The notes beneath the pieces were generated by a model, which had not been told where the DNA came from, searched no databases, and saw nothing but the letters and a program-made list of their open reading frames with translations. From assembly GCA_029582265.1 (NCBI GenBank), contig CM055821.1, positions 44,025,694 through 44,089,693 on the forward strand: a stretch of DNA of 64,000 nucleotides. The letters run 5' to 3'. Every line of letters begins with the position of its first letter. Position 1 is the first letter of the stretch. Source of the DNA: Zoroaster sp. YZ-2022. Taxonomy: Eukaryota; Echinodermata; Asteroidea; Forcipulatida; Zoroasteridae. Positions 55,401-63,782 of this stretch are shown here, piece by piece. Both the position numbers and the translations under genes were made by a program.

Positions 55401-55412
55401 ACCATGCAGTAA
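34109..55412 (+). CDS. DPF2: DPF/D4 double-PHD-finger protein gene (BAF45 family), 5' exon missing
   Basis: Chromatin reader of BAF (SWI/SNF) complexes; the tandem PHD fingers of the family read acylated histone H3. Eight exons join in phase. The domains in order are the Requiem/DPF N-terminal domain ([20 protein letters not shown], then EKRHRGPG and RRWRKKRK), an acidic linker ([20 protein letters not shown]), a Kruppel-like C2H2 finger ([17 protein letters not shown]), PHD1 ([20 protein letters not shown]) and PHD2 ([22 protein letters not shown]). It ends with a short Pro/Leu-rich tail and a TAA. Invertebrates usually have one DPF gene, so the DPF1/2/3 suffix is nominal. No in-frame ATG precedes the first recognised exon, so exon 1 is not assigned. 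AATAAA lies at 55536-55541. Confidence 0.93.
34405..35406 (+). repeat. 63-bp minisatellite repeating a 5' splice site
   Basis: The units begin GTAAGGCTTAGCTCAATCCA and end GTGATGTATCTGCAG, so each junction recreates CAG/GTAAGG. GT positions are 34405 (real DPF donor), 34468, 34531, 34594, 34935, 34998, 35061, 35124, 35187, 35250, 35313 and 35376. The first unit derives from the exon end (GGGGACGCACCTGCAG). A MITE interrupts it at 34598-34872. The unit is a multiple of three, but the DPF frame meets a TAG at 34413-34415. Confidence 0.92.
34598..34872. mobile_element. Harbinger-type MITE inside the splice-site minisatellite, TSD TAA
   Basis: TIRs GGGAGCGTCTCAAAAGTC / GACTTTTGAGACGCTCCC, flanked by TAA (34595-34597 and 34873-34875). 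Removing it restores GGTAAGGCTT. The 275-bp interior contains many GGAACGTTCC-type palindromes and is GC-richer than its surroundings. Confidence 0.85.
35489..35706 (+). CDS. DPF2: DPF exon, acidic linker and basic NLS-like end
   Basis: Encodes (D)[38 protein letters not shown] and [20 protein letters not shown] plus K. Phase 1 in joins the first donor at 34404 exactly, giving Asp. Acceptor AATTCAG, donor GTATGC. The acidic stretch followed by RKRRGRGK resembles the vertebrate DPF2 linker (DYEEDTPKRRGKGK). Confidence 0.92.
36626..36730 (+). CDS. DPF2: DPF exon leading into the C2H2 finger
   Basis: Encodes [20 protein letters not shown] and [11 protein letters not shown] plus G. KPFGCK supplies the first zinc-ligand Cys of the Kruppel-like finger, which the next exon completes. 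Acceptor CCCATTTAG, donor GTAAAA; phase 0 in and phase 1 out. Confidence 0.9.
37082..37310. repeat. Head-to-head GATCGAAACGTCGAG repeats
   Basis: CTCGACGTTTCGATCAGTAT then GCTCTGACGCTGATCCTGAA, followed by GACGATCAGAGCATACTGAT and TGAAACGTCGAATTG: the Penelope-like motif and its reverse complement form a roughly 70-bp palindrome. Outer parts (CATGTGAAAATTCTCAATTG and CACGGTGTCACCGCAAACAG) are inverted too. Confidence 0.7.
37724..38456 (+). mobile_element. SINE (family A) interrupted by a second, inverted SINE
   Basis: The plus-strand copy (head GTCGTGGCCGAGCGGTCTAG, B box GGTTCGAAACC) runs from 37724 to GGAATGATTTATGAGCCTTA, then breaks at about 37981. A minus-strand copy occupies 37982-38341. 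The plus copy resumes at about 38343 (GAGCAGGGGTAATAATATAA) and ends in (ATT)n. Confidence 0.82.
37982..38341 (-). mobile_element. Inserted minus-strand SINE (family A)
   Basis: The (TAA)n tail at the left, 7SL-free body and tRNA-like head at the right (GTCGTGGCCGAGTGGTCTAG, GGTTCGAGCCCCGG) make this a near-complete copy. It carries a small duplication, CATAAGGCTCATAAGGCTCA. Confidence 0.82.
39994..40149 (+). repeat. 74-bp tandem duplication copying a DPF 3' splice site
   Basis: AGCACAGTCACTGCACAG, GTTTGTGGTTATCATCTTA and CTCTATAACGCTAGTGTGCG occur twice. The acceptor AG lies at 40064-40065 and again at 40138-40139. The first copy has an extra 8 nt. Confidence 0.9.
40140..40262 (+). CDS. DPF2: DPF exon, C2H2 finger core
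   Basis: Encodes (V)[20 protein letters not shown] and [20 protein letters not shown] plus C. The residues [13 protein letters not shown] are the most diagnostic part of the DPF C2H2 finger. The acceptor AACGCTAG at 40139 is one of two copies created by a tandem duplication; only this copy keeps the finger open. Donor GTAAGT; phase 1 in and phase 1 out. Confidence 0.93.
41127..41366. mobile_element. MITE with TATACATAACAGCAAAAG ends
   Basis: TATACATAACAGCAAAAGAA and CGTCACCCC are mirrored by GGGGTGACG and TTCTTTTGCTGTTATGTATA, 240 bp overall. TA repeats at the ends allow a TA duplication, suggesting Tc1/mariner, but this is not certain. Confidence 0.65.
43829..44087. mobile_element. MITE with ACTCAAAACAATTTAGGGAA ends
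   Basis: ACTCAAAACAATTTAGGGAA and CACC at the left; GTGTTCCCTAAATTGTTTTG and AGT at the right. The 259-bp interior shows no transposase motif. Confidence 0.7.
45463..45858. mobile_element. hAT-like MITE, perfect 8-bp TSD GTGGTGGA
   Basis: TAAGCTTGGGCGATA at the left and TATCGCCCAAGCTTA at the right (one-base offset in the last position), flanked by GTGGTGGA at 45455-45462 and 45859-45866. The interior is full of TATCGCGATA words. Confidence 0.82.
46848..47775. mobile_element. Possible element with CTCTGGTTTCTGG ends and nested MITE
   Basis: GTCTCTGGTTTCTGGTG at 46850 and AACCGGAAACCAGAGGC at 47758 are imperfect inverses; a related pair lies at 60222 and 60550. A small CAGGGGTGTGATT-family MITE (GTGTGATTTGTCC to CAATCACACCCCTG, 47070-47214) sits inside. 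Confidence 0.4.
50250..50378 (+). CDS. DPF2: DPF exon, PHD1 first half
   Basis: Encodes (P)[40 protein letters not shown] and RS plus [12 protein letters not shown] and LVSC-DCGRSG are nearly identical to vertebrate DPF PHD1. Acceptor ACTTCCAG, donor GTAAGA; phase 1 in and phase 1 out. Confidence 0.96.
51284..51396 (+). CDS. DPF2: DPF exon, end of PHD1 and start of PHD2
   Basis: Encodes (G)[20 protein letters not shown] and [17 protein letters not shown]. It supplies the remaining PHD1 zinc ligands (HPSC, WQCIEC) and the first pair of PHD2 (CGLC). Acceptor TACTGCAG, donor GTAAGT; phase 1 in and phase 0 out. Confidence 0.96.
51417..51771 (-). mobile_element. tRNA-derived SINE (family A), full length
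   Basis: (TAA)n, then TGTGTGGACTTATATAGCGC at the left (3' end). At the right, the head GTCGTGGCCGAGCGGTCTAG and B box GGGTTCGAATCCCGG. Reference-quality copy, in the DPF intron between the PHD exons. Confidence 0.9.
51915..52155. repeat. 37-bp minisatellite, about 6 copies
   Basis: The unit is roughly CGCACTTATTGCGTGCCATT then GTACACAGACAGTTGAA. The copies are nearly identical, so it is recent. DPF intron. Confidence 0.9.
52167..52604. mobile_element. CAGGGGTGTGATT-family MITE with internal tandem repeat
   Basis: Ends CAGGGGTGTGATTTGATAAA and GAGAAATCACAGGCCTG. A 57-bp internal block (GTGGGTAGCGGGCCTGGGTC to CCTGAACATCCT) is repeated four times at about 52204-52432. GTTAAT occurs at both borders. 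Confidence 0.65.
52640..52960 (-). mobile_element. tRNA-derived SINE (family A), head truncated
   Basis: The tail (TAA)n and body match 51417-51771, but the copy stops just after the B box (GGGATTCGAACCCACATTCT), losing the A box. Confidence 0.82.
53321..53402 (+). CDS. DPF2: DPF exon, PHD2 core
   Basis: Encodes [20 protein letters not shown] and PMTAPPE plus G, the canonical PHD C-x2-C, H-x2-C core of PHD2. Acceptor TTCATAG, donor GTAAGC. A TIR element begins only 14 bp beyond the exon end. Confidence 0.96.
53416..54177. mobile_element. Harbinger/ISL2EU-type element, TSD TTA, next to the PHD2 donor
   Basis: AGTCCCTTTCACACTA at the left and TAGTGTGAAAAGGGCT at the right, flanked by TTA (53413-53415, 54178-54180). 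The interior is rich in TTCCCGGGAA palindromes. It shares the C-rich, TCACACT-bearing end style of the 1203-1376 MITE. Confidence 0.78.
54308..54637. mobile_element. TTAA-flanked MITE
   Basis: TTAACCCCAACCATGCTA at 54308 and TAGCATGGTTGGGGTTAA at 54637 give 18 perfect inverted bases including the TTAA. Inner TGCTGAATGCAACAAC words are also repeated. Confidence 0.75.
55306..55412 (+). CDS. DPF2: DPF last exon, end of PHD2 and C-terminus
   Basis: Encodes (G)[34 protein letters not shown] and a TAA stop. WICDLC closes PHD2. The tail is Pro/Leu/Gln-rich and unlike the LLKEKAS tail of vertebrate DPF2, so it may be lineage-specific. The acceptor is GTCTTCAG; a poly(A) signal follows about 125 bp downstream. 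Confidence 0.93.
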
Positions 55413-55535
55413 CACTACCACCCAAACTGTTGCACTTAGCTGGAATTGGGACACCCGGCCTGGGCTATGCAGTACTGAGTCCATCAAAATGTACAACACA
55501 ACCAGCCACTGGAATTTGATGGGTTCATAAGGTTA

Positions 55536-55541
55536 AATAAA
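55536..55541 (+). terminator. Poly(A) signal for DPF
   Basis: AATAAA, 124 bp after the DPF stop codon, is the first canonical hexamer downstream. Cleavage site not resolved. Confidence 0.55.
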
Positions 55542-56216
55542 CCTGTGGTGTGAATCTTGATTTCTTTTTATATTACAACTGTAGATAAACATCTAGTTGT
55601 TAGCCTCGTAGAAATACTTACATGTACTAATGTCATGTCATAATAATTCATGGTATAAAATGGGTTTTAGGGAGGCTGAAGATGTTATTCTGCAGATTTT
55701 TTTTCCAAGTTCAAACTTGGAATACTGTAGACTTAAATTGTAAAAACTCATAACAGTTTCGGTGTGTAAAACTGAAAAGCTGCAAGATGTTAAAATATTT
55801 CTTACAACAGGCAGAAATTCTTTATTTGGAGACATTTTGCAAACTGAATAAAAACACACACTTGTATCCGGTGATAATTGAAGAGTCAACTCAACACATT
55901 GGTTTCATAATGTTAAAAAATATCTTTATTTTTTATGTAAATGTCAAATGTGTGTTAAAATTTCATAATCAAATAAACCTCAAGGGTTGACATGTTAGCT
56001 GTCTCATTTTTTTTGGGTCAATATCTTAGTTCGTGGGCAAATTATAGTGAACAAAATACATGATTATACTTGTAGGAGTATTATTTATACGTCAGACTTG
56101 TTCAAAATTCTGCATGTGTAACTGGGGGATATAGCTATGTCAATGGATGCCATGTTGCTACTCTATCCAATCAGTATAATAGAGACCTGTTGGCTCCAGT
56201 CAATCATAAACTTCTT

Positions 56217-56565
56217 CGAGTGTTATGGCTGAGCGGTCTAGCTTACCGGACTCAAGTTCTGGTGTTAGCAGCAGAATGTGGGTTCGAATCCTGGCCGTGA
56301 CACTTGTGTCCTTGAGCAAGACACTTAACCATAATTGCTTCTCTCCACCCAGGGGTTAAATGGGTACCTGTGAGGGCAGAGTTGGTTGATTAGCCCTATA
56401 TGCGCTGCAATTGAGCTGTATACTCCCTAGGGAGCTGAGATGGTTTCAGGAATGATTTATGAGCCTTATGAGCAGGGGTAATGATATAATGCGCCTTGAG
56501 CACCACTTAGTTGGTGGTACGTGCGCTATATAAGTCCACACATTATTATTATTATTATTATTAAA
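56217..56565 (+). mobile_element. tRNA-derived SINE (family A), full length
   Basis: Head GAGTGTTATGGCTGAGCGGT, B box GGTTCGAATCC, body and (ATT)n tail. It lies in the intergenic DNA between the convergent DPF and PNPT1 genes (55413-57652), where no gene is seen. Confidence 0.88.
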
Positions 56566-57046
56566 CAGTAATAATGCATTATAAACTGCACAATGTATTT
56601 CTACACAGTGTATATCTTTGTTGTATTCCTGTTAGTGTGCTTAAATATTAAACACCCGATATACATATAATTATGCTAGTAGATACACACGTATAATAGA
56701 TTGTATCATTTAAGAAGTACTTTTGCTGTCAATATCAGGTAGATTTGGCTAGACTAATTGTTACAAATAAGTTGAATAATATTGACTCATTTTGAGCAGC
56801 AGTGAATCAAGGATGTAAGCTCTGTAGATTGAGCATTTTGCAGTATTCCTTGGGGTTAGTACCAGGGACTTTTGAAGAGATACATTTGGCTTCATTAATT
56901 AAACCCTAACCGCCTAGGTATTCTGGCTAGAATCTTTCCTGAATCCTCCAAAATCATCCAAAATCATCCAGTGCACTTTTGGAAACATGCCCTTATCTTC
57001 AAAATGCACCATGCAATTTCGTTCATATTCAGCACTTATGGCTTGG

Positions 57047-57385
57047 ACTGCCATAGTCGAGCAGTTTAGTGCATCGGATTTGTGTTCTGGTGGCTGAGTC
57101 GTCAGAATGTGGGTTCGAATCCGAACCGCGACCATGGTGCTTGTGTCCTTGAGCAAGACACTTTACCACGATTGCATCTCTCCACCCAGGGGTAAATGGG
57201 TACCTGTGCGGGCAAAGTTGGTCATTGTGTTTGATTAGCCCTATATGCGCTGTAATGGCAGCAATTGAGCCTTATACTCCCCAGGGAGCTGAGATGGTTT
57301 ATGAGCCTGATGAGCAGGGGTAATAATATAATGCGCCTTGAGCACCAGTTTGGTGGATACGTGCGCTCTATAAGTCCACATTATT
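57047..57385 (+). mobile_element. tRNA-derived SINE, head variant
   Basis: Same body and 3' end as family A, but the tRNA-like head differs (ACTGCCATAGTCGAGCAGTT, GGTTCGAATCCG). It is a subfamily or a swapped head. The 3' end lacks a long (ATT)n. Confidence 0.78.
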
Positions 57386-57652
57386 GTAGTAATTTTGTCC
57401 CATTTGAAGAGGTGAAAGTACAGTGCTGAATTTTTCCCAAAAAGTCCCCCTTGGAGGATTTTGCAGGATTTGGGGTGGTTAGAATTAAAACAAAGCATAG
57501 ATGAGGCACAAATATTTTTTTTGGGGGGGGAGGAGGCTGCTAGAACATCAAGATCCTGGTATGGTTATTCCAGAGGTTGCAGGTTCAAGTCCTGCTTCAG
57601 TCAAATTGTCTTGATCCATGTTCCCATTCCCATTCCCTAGCTTGGGAGCTCT

Positions 57653-57814
57653 TCATGTATTTTTGTTCCCAGTCAAATTCCTTATCAGAGCCGAGGCCGG
57701 TGCCATCAAGGCCTTCCTAGATAGTCTCATCTTGCCGCTGACCGGATCTCGTCCAAAGTATTTGACGGAAATCTCCTGTCCTACCTCAAAACCCAATACA
57801 CTCGGATGATTCAC
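57653..57814 (-). CDS. PNPT1: PNPT1 last exon: S1 domain end and stop
   Basis: Encodes [40 protein letters not shown] and [13 protein letters not shown], then [16 protein letters not shown] is the S1 signature of PNPT1. Acceptor ATTTCAG. It lacks the roughly 15-residue Ser-rich tail of the human protein. Confidence 0.95.
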   Translation of the reverse strand: MNHPSVLGFEVGQEISVKYFGRDPVSGKMRLSRKALMAPASALIRNLTGNKNT

Positions 57815-60800
57815 CTGAAATGGTAACATGAAAGATGTCTGAATGTTAATGTGTAAATTGTTAAACTCAATAAGCCAGCTGAAATCTTTTTTGACCCAAT
57901 CAAATTTACTGAAAGGCCTTAAAATATTAACATAATATGACACCATTATCTCTGAAAAACTTAATAAGAACTTGTCTTTGTTGACAATGTTTTACGTATG
58001 CACATGATGACTTTGTCAGATTTTTTTCCCCCAGTGCACATGTGTGGTGTGGTGTCCATAGGCCAATATTTTGGCAAGAGCTCATAGCATGAATCGCTAC
58101 AACAAGTGAAGATGTGTGGACACCATGATATTGATGTTCCACTGTATGTTCGTCCCTAATTTGCCATAATGAACAATACGACTTTTTTTCAATTTTAAGT
58201 TTTCCCGCCCATTAGTACATTCAGGAAGAGACCTACCATTGTATCTAATCCACATGCATGTATTCCTTATAATGTAGTTGGAGATAGAGCATGCATTCAA
58301 ATGATGAATGCTCTAACTGGCTATTTTTGTAATTTGGCAAAGTAACCAATTACCGCATTGGTTACTATGCCAAATTAGGGACGTGTTATAATAATGATGG
58401 ATTCTTCTGTTAATTTGATGAATGAAGGTTTGGCAAGTAGACCTATTATTCACAGTCAAGGTTGAAGTCGTCGGCACATACCCAAAATAAAATATTTCAA
58501 CCTCGTATTTCCTTTTTTTTCCCTTGGGGGCATATGTTTAGGTCTGGGACTGTAAATTGTCAAGGGGAATATACCAGACAAAAACAGTTTGTCACAATCA
58601 TACAGAATGAAGGATTGAACAAAACTACCTTTCTTTGATCTAACTGTGAGTTGTGCAGCAGTGTGGGTTGCATTGTGGGATAGAGTTTCACCATGACACC
58701 AACCTCTCTAGAAAAAAAGTTGAAAAAAAAATCATACAATTAGGAAACTTTAAGTATTAAATTTGAATCAATTCTAAAAGGGACATTTCAAGGTTCAAAA
58801 TTATCTAAAAGAAATGCTTACACATGGCACATTTCACCTTATCAAAATTACCTGCACTAACATAAAGGACCTTATCTCGCCCACTAACTCCACCCGGAAC
58901 AATCTAAATTCTCACCAGCAAAAATTATCGCCCTCACTATTTTTTTTACTCCCAAGTGATCTGCTATACCAGACGTTTAGAAAAACCTTAACAATAGAAG
59001 CTGCCCCTGCTAGTTTGATGTAAAGGCTTTGCCAGGCTGGCCCAACATTAATCAGTCCACACAATGGAAAGGTTTAATTGGCAATTCAAAAGGTCTGAGC
59101 ATAGAAGGAACACTCTTTTGTCAAAGGATTAGGGGGTTAACAATGACAGTTTTTTTGAAGACTGCTGCTTTGTCACTGCTTTCCAGGCGAGTCTCATGAT
59201 GATACTGGAAGAATGACCGTGGTTTTTGCAGGCGAGATTAGCAACTGTCCCTAAATTGTTTATGCACATACATATATTTTCTATTTTCGCTTGTGCAAGT
59301 ACTCTCTACATTTATTCCATTCAAAGGTTAACAATTTTATACAATTACAATCTCTTTAATCAAAAGACATCAAATCATCCACATAGCCATGATTTTAAAT
59401 AGCAAATGTATTTTTAAATTGTCTTCTTCACAGATTGCTCTCTTAGAAAGCAGTGCTATATGCACTGATTGCTGAAGACATCACCGTCTTTAAATAAAAT
59501 ACAAATTCATGATATTTGTCTGGATTTTAAAGATTTAAGCAATAAAGCAAAGCAAATGCTCAGAACTATAGATTGCACCCCAGCGCTGTTCACAACAGCG
59601 GCCCCAATCACACCTCTGATTAACTCGTAATATCGATGACTTATTCTTACCTAACTTCTGTAATTGTTGCAACATATATAGCACCAAACACAAGAACTGG
59701 TTCCCTCTGTTGATGTAAACAATTATCAATATTGAGATGTGTAAGTTTTTGAGGTTTTGCATTGTGGAGTATCATTGGTTCGGTTTGCAGCACCACCATG
59801 AGGTTTATCTCAACTATCACTTAGTGAGATTAATAATAATGTGTAGATTTATATAGCGCACGTATCCACCAACTAAGTGGTGCTCAAGGCGCATTATATT
59901 ATTATCCCTGCTCATAAGGCTCATAAATCATTCCTGAAACCATCTCAGCTCCCTGGGGAGTATACAGCTCAATTGCTGCCATTTCTAGCGCATATAGAGC
60001 AAACCAACTCTGCCTTCACAGGTACCCATTTAACCCCTGGGTGGAGAGAAGAAATTATGATTAAGTGTCTTGCTCAAGGACACAAGTGTCACGGCCGTGA
60101 TTCGAACCCACATTATGTTGCTAACACCAGAACTTGAATCCGGTAAGCTAGACCGCTCGGCCACGACACTATACACATGAGAACCATATCTATACAGTCT
60201 TCTCTACATTTCTTAGGAAAGTCTCCAGTTTCTGGTCCCCGTGCATGCCACCTCAGACCCACGCACGCCACCTCAGACCCACGCGTCAGCATTTTTAATT
60301 TTCTTCTTTTTTTTTTTGGCTATGAAACAATCTCCAATTGCAGCTAAAATTGCTGCATCGATTGGAATTCTGCCGTGCTGTGCTTTAAACGACTTTTTCA
60401 CATAGGGGTATGAATGTTTGCCCAATTTGTGAGGCCTCTCTTAGCCACCATACTTTGTATGGTCCCCGCGTATACAATGTATCCCATATTTCCCTGTCGG
60501 CAAAAAAAAAAGAAAAAAAAAAAAGGCATCACTGCAACGATGTGAAGCCAACCGATGACCAGAAACCAGACACTTTTTTTTGGGCCTTATACAGAAAACC
60601 TGACATCATTTTTATATCTATTAATATTCTACATGAAATGTATCAAGTGTCAAATGTATAACCTGGCAATGTAATACACAAAATACTCAAATGCTTTGGA
60701 ATATATTCAAAGCAATAATTATGTTATGTTGAAGACAAAACTTTGGGAGGCAGGTTTATTTTTATATCACATACTTAAAAAAAATAATAACTTAATAAAA

Positions 60801-63782
60801 ACTATAAGAGATTAGCTCCGAGGTAACACCATGTAATAATCTCTCTTGAGATTACTTATCACCGCAATTACTTATCATCCTCACCATGCAAAGCTACAAG
60901 TTTTACCAATCTCTCTTGAGTTGTACAGTTCTGAGAAGAACCCGTGGGTTAACTAACAGGTTCTTGTCAGAGTCGCACAACTCAAAAAATAGTATTAAAT
61001 GGTGTTACAGCATTTACCATCGTAAAAGTCTTATATAATAAAACATTTATTTAAAAAAAAGATAAAATGATTAAAACATTTCAGAACTATACCGAGAATA
61101 ATAATCTTACATCTTCCTTCAGAAGTTCATCAATCTTTTCTTTAGCTTCTTCCATGGCGCCAGGTGTCGGTGCAAAGATGGAGAAATTATTCTCATCCAA
61201 TTGGGAGATTGTTACTCCTAGTATAATAAACGACATATTATGGAATAAATACACAATAGAAATCAAAGAACGTTTGACAATAAATCAAGTCCTGAACATT
61301 GTCACACTCTTTATGTATTTTTGAGACAAAATAAACCAATCAGCACTGTGTATCTTATGTGCAGCATTAATTTTGATGCAAATTTTAATTAGCTTAGGGA
61401 GGAGGGCCAAAGTCAGGTTACAGCCAAGCCTTTGAGAAGGCCAGGCCCAGGCTACTTGGCCTCCTGATCTGTCTTTTGTGAGTCCCAATCCTAACAATAC
61501 AGTACCTACCAAACAACCTAACCTGGGCCTCTGGATGGCCTAGCCCAGCTCATTATACTGACTGTTGTGAAAAAAGACAATTTAGGTGTCAGTCAAGTCT
61601 GTGTTTAACCCATATCCGCCTAACCATGTAAACACACAAAAGACTGTATGTGCCTAAGCCCCCGCACAGAGATACATTGTTTTTGCACACAATCAGAAAG
61701 ATTCCTTATTTAGAGAATATTACAATCACTGACACAGACACATTATATACTGATGGAAAGAGGCGAACATGCACTTTATTATGATGTCAGACTTGTCTAA
61801 TTTCATATCTATAATCATGAAATACAGTCATCGGAAAAATATAGTAAATTGGAATTGGACAAAAACACGGTACGGAAAATCACGTAGGTCGGCGTATGTA
61901 GCGTTTTACATATCTACGGGTCATCACGTAGATAGGCGGATATGGGTTAACAATAAGAGCTATTTGAAATCCATTCATTAGTAAAGGATCTTTTGTGCTC
62001 AGTTAGGGGATTATATAGGCTGGTAGGCCTGGGCAAAGCCAGGCCCTGGCCAGGCTTTTCAAAGGTTTAGCAGTACCAGGACTTTAGCCCTCTTCCCTTA
62101 AATAATGCAACATACTATCCTATAAACAGACATGGCTCAGTTCTCTATAGACAATGTGACATCACTTTTCTTTGGCAAACACCATAAAATCTCTTATTTT
62201 GAGATGTCAGCAGAATTTTGTTTTTTTAGTTTTTGGTAAATGTTAAGTAACGCACTATACCTCAAATCTTATCCATTGATAGTTTGTACAATAATGAATG
62301 TTGCGTGAATATAAATGTACAGGATGTGACAACCTGCATGTAAATACACTCTGTGCCTGCAGTGAAATCACATTGGTGCTCTAAAGGACACCAGTGTAAA
62401 CATATAACATGGTTTTTTTACTCGGTGCTTGTTGAAATTTTGTACAAAATGTCCGAAACATTCATATTCAGTATTAGTTGTTTCCATGTTAAGCCTAGCT
62501 TACCTGTCTCTACCCGTAGTTTCTTCAGGTTATAACCACCAGGACCGACGAACTTTGACCTTCTTGCAATGGGAACTTCAATAGTTTCTGTACATCAATC
62601 ATTGAAAAATTGAAAGTTATTGTCTTTCGTTGGAAGTGCACGTACATAAATGGGTTTTGCTTGCCATAAATTTTTTTTAATAGAACTGACAAATAAATTG
62701 GGTAATTTGATTTAATTTTTCCCTACACCGATGTATCATAGCACTGCATACTCAGTGCTTTACGAGTGTCTGTGAGTGTCTGTGAAGAAAACTTCACAGG
62801 CGACTCAGGTGGGATTCGAACCCACAACTTCCGCTATTTCCGCTACTAGTGCAGATGTCTTAACCTCTCGACCATCGAGCTTGCCCGATGACGATTGGCC
62901 GGCTAGAATCCTATACAGCAGCGGGTTCCACGATATGTATAGGTCGATGAATTGGGTAATTACAAATGGTATAAACCCCCTTTAAAACTACATTCATTCT
63001 CCTGAAGACCATCAGAGAGTACTTATCAAAACATTGAGTTGCTATACCGCCGGTTCTGCTCAGAACCAACACACTATGATACGCGACCATGGTGCTTGTA
63101 TCCTTGAACAATACAGTTTACTATAATTGCTTCTCTCCACCCAGGGGTAAATGGGTACCTTTGAGGGTTGTTGTGTTTGATTAGCTCATATGTGCCGAAA
63201 TGGCAGCAATTGAGCTGTATACTCCCCAGGGAGCTGAGATGGTTTCAGGAATGATTTATGCGCCTGATGAGCAGGGGTAATAATGTAATGCGCCTTGAGC
63301 ACCAGTTTGGTGGATACGTGCGCTATATAAGTCCACATTATTATTATTATTATTATTATTATTACAACATGGTATGTGCATACTGCAAACTTTCTCATAC
63401 ATCTAAAAGGGCTTCTGTTATCTGCTTCATTTGGATTTTCATTCTTGTAGGGGCAACTTTTCCTGAGTAAAGGGCACTTCCAGTAGAATATCAGAATGTC
63501 CATTTTGAAGGGGCACCAAGGCCAAGACCAGGGCAATGGAGGCCATGGCCTTCATGAACTTCCATGCCTGCTACATTGCATGTGTCCTGTCACCAGCAAG
63601 AAATAGAAGCGAAAGATCCTAGCATAAGATGTTGTACCTGTTACGGGGCTGTTATCTTTGTGTGAATCTCGTGGTTTGGATAGCGCCGTTGCCATGATGC
63701 TAAGAATCTCGCTCTTGCCTGATGTGGCATGCTGGATTGCTTCATGAATGATCTTCATTGATACTGGCAGCTTCAAGTCTGT
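57653..63782 (-). CDS. PNPT1: PNPT1, mitochondrial polynucleotide phosphorylase, C-terminal 6 exons
   Basis: 3'-5' phosphorolytic exoribonuclease of mitochondria that acts with the SUV3 helicase in RNA turnover. The six exons join in phase. They encode the end of the second RNase PH domain ([35 protein letters not shown]), a KH domain with the GxxG loop ([33 protein letters not shown]) and an S1 domain ([48 protein letters not shown]). Order and exon boundaries match vertebrate PNPT1. The C-terminal tail after RLSRKAL is short (about 22 residues). The upstream exons, with the transit peptide, first RNase PH domain and catalytic residues, lie beyond the right edge. Confidence 0.94.
58629..58707 (-). 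CDS. PNPT1: PNPT1 exon: S1 domain core
   Basis: Encodes (R)[20 protein letters not shown] and QLDQRK, matching human [20 protein letters not shown]. Acceptor TTTTCTAG, donor GTAGTT; phase 2 in and phase 0 out. Confidence 0.94.
59651..59706 (-). CDS. PNPT1: PNPT1 exon: start of S1 domain (56 bp)
   Basis: Encodes [18 protein letters not shown] plus AG, matching human LEFGAVYTATITEIR. Found by phase: the neighbours need phase 0 in and phase 2 out, and this exon supplies both. Acceptor ATCAACAG, donor GTAAGA. Confidence 0.9.
59830..60170 (-). mobile_element. tRNA-derived SINE (family A)
   Basis: Near full-length minus copy in a PNPT1 intron. Tail AATAATAATGTGTAGA at the left, head GTCGTGGCCGAGCGGTCTAG at the right. 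Confidence 0.88.
60828..61010. repeat. Penelope-like repeat fragments
   Basis: ACACCATGTAATAATCTCTC, CACCGCAATTACTTATC and GTTCTGAGAAGAACC words match the terminal repeat seen at 1494-1612. Fragmentary. Confidence 0.35.
61111..61217 (-). CDS. PNPT1: PNPT1 exon: second half of KH domain
   Basis: Encodes (G)[20 protein letters not shown] and [15 protein letters not shown], directly comparable with human [20 protein letters not shown]. Acceptor ATACTAG, donor GTAAGA; phase 1 in and phase 0 out. Confidence 0.95.
61394..62101. mobile_element. TIR element hosting a nested TTAA MITE
   Basis: TTAGGGAGGAGGGCCAAAGT at the left and GACTTTAGCCCTCTTCCCTT at the right, with internal GGCCAGGCCCAGGC and GCCTGGGCAAAGCCAGG inverses. 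The element at 61605-61950 lies inside it. Confidence 0.6.
61605..61950. mobile_element. TTAA-flanked MITE, nested
   Basis: TTAACCCATATCCGCCTA at the left and TAGGCGGATATGGGTTAA at the right: 18 perfect inverted bases including TTAA. 346 bp, non-coding. Confidence 0.75.
62504..62587 (-). CDS. PNPT1: PNPT1 exon: KH domain GxxG loop
   Basis: Encodes (E)[20 protein letters not shown] and KKLRVET plus G. GPGG is the KH nucleic-acid binding loop and [13 protein letters not shown] is almost invariant in animal PNPT1. Acceptor GTACAG, donor GTAAGC. Confidence 0.95.
62715..62945 (-). mobile_element. tRNA-derived SINE (family B), third copy
   Basis: The minus-strand head GATGGTCGAGAGGTTAAGAC with B box GTGGGTTCGAATCC matches the copies at 13950 and 14205. 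An internal duplication (GAGTGTCTGTGAGTGTCTGT) is present. Confidence 0.75.
63079..63364 (+). mobile_element. tRNA-derived SINE, 5' truncated
   Basis: Begins near the end of the head (ACGCGACCATGGTGCTTGTA) and continues through the body to an (ATT)n tail. It is related to the head-variant copy at 57047. Confidence 0.8.
63638..63782 (-). CDS. PNPT1: PNPT1 exon: end of second RNase PH domain
   Basis: Encodes [39 protein letters not shown] and SHKDNSPVT plus G. It compares with human [20 protein letters not shown] and ISKPRASRKENGPV. Acceptor CTAACAG, donor GTACAA; phase 1 out joins GAA in the next exon. Confidence 0.92.
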
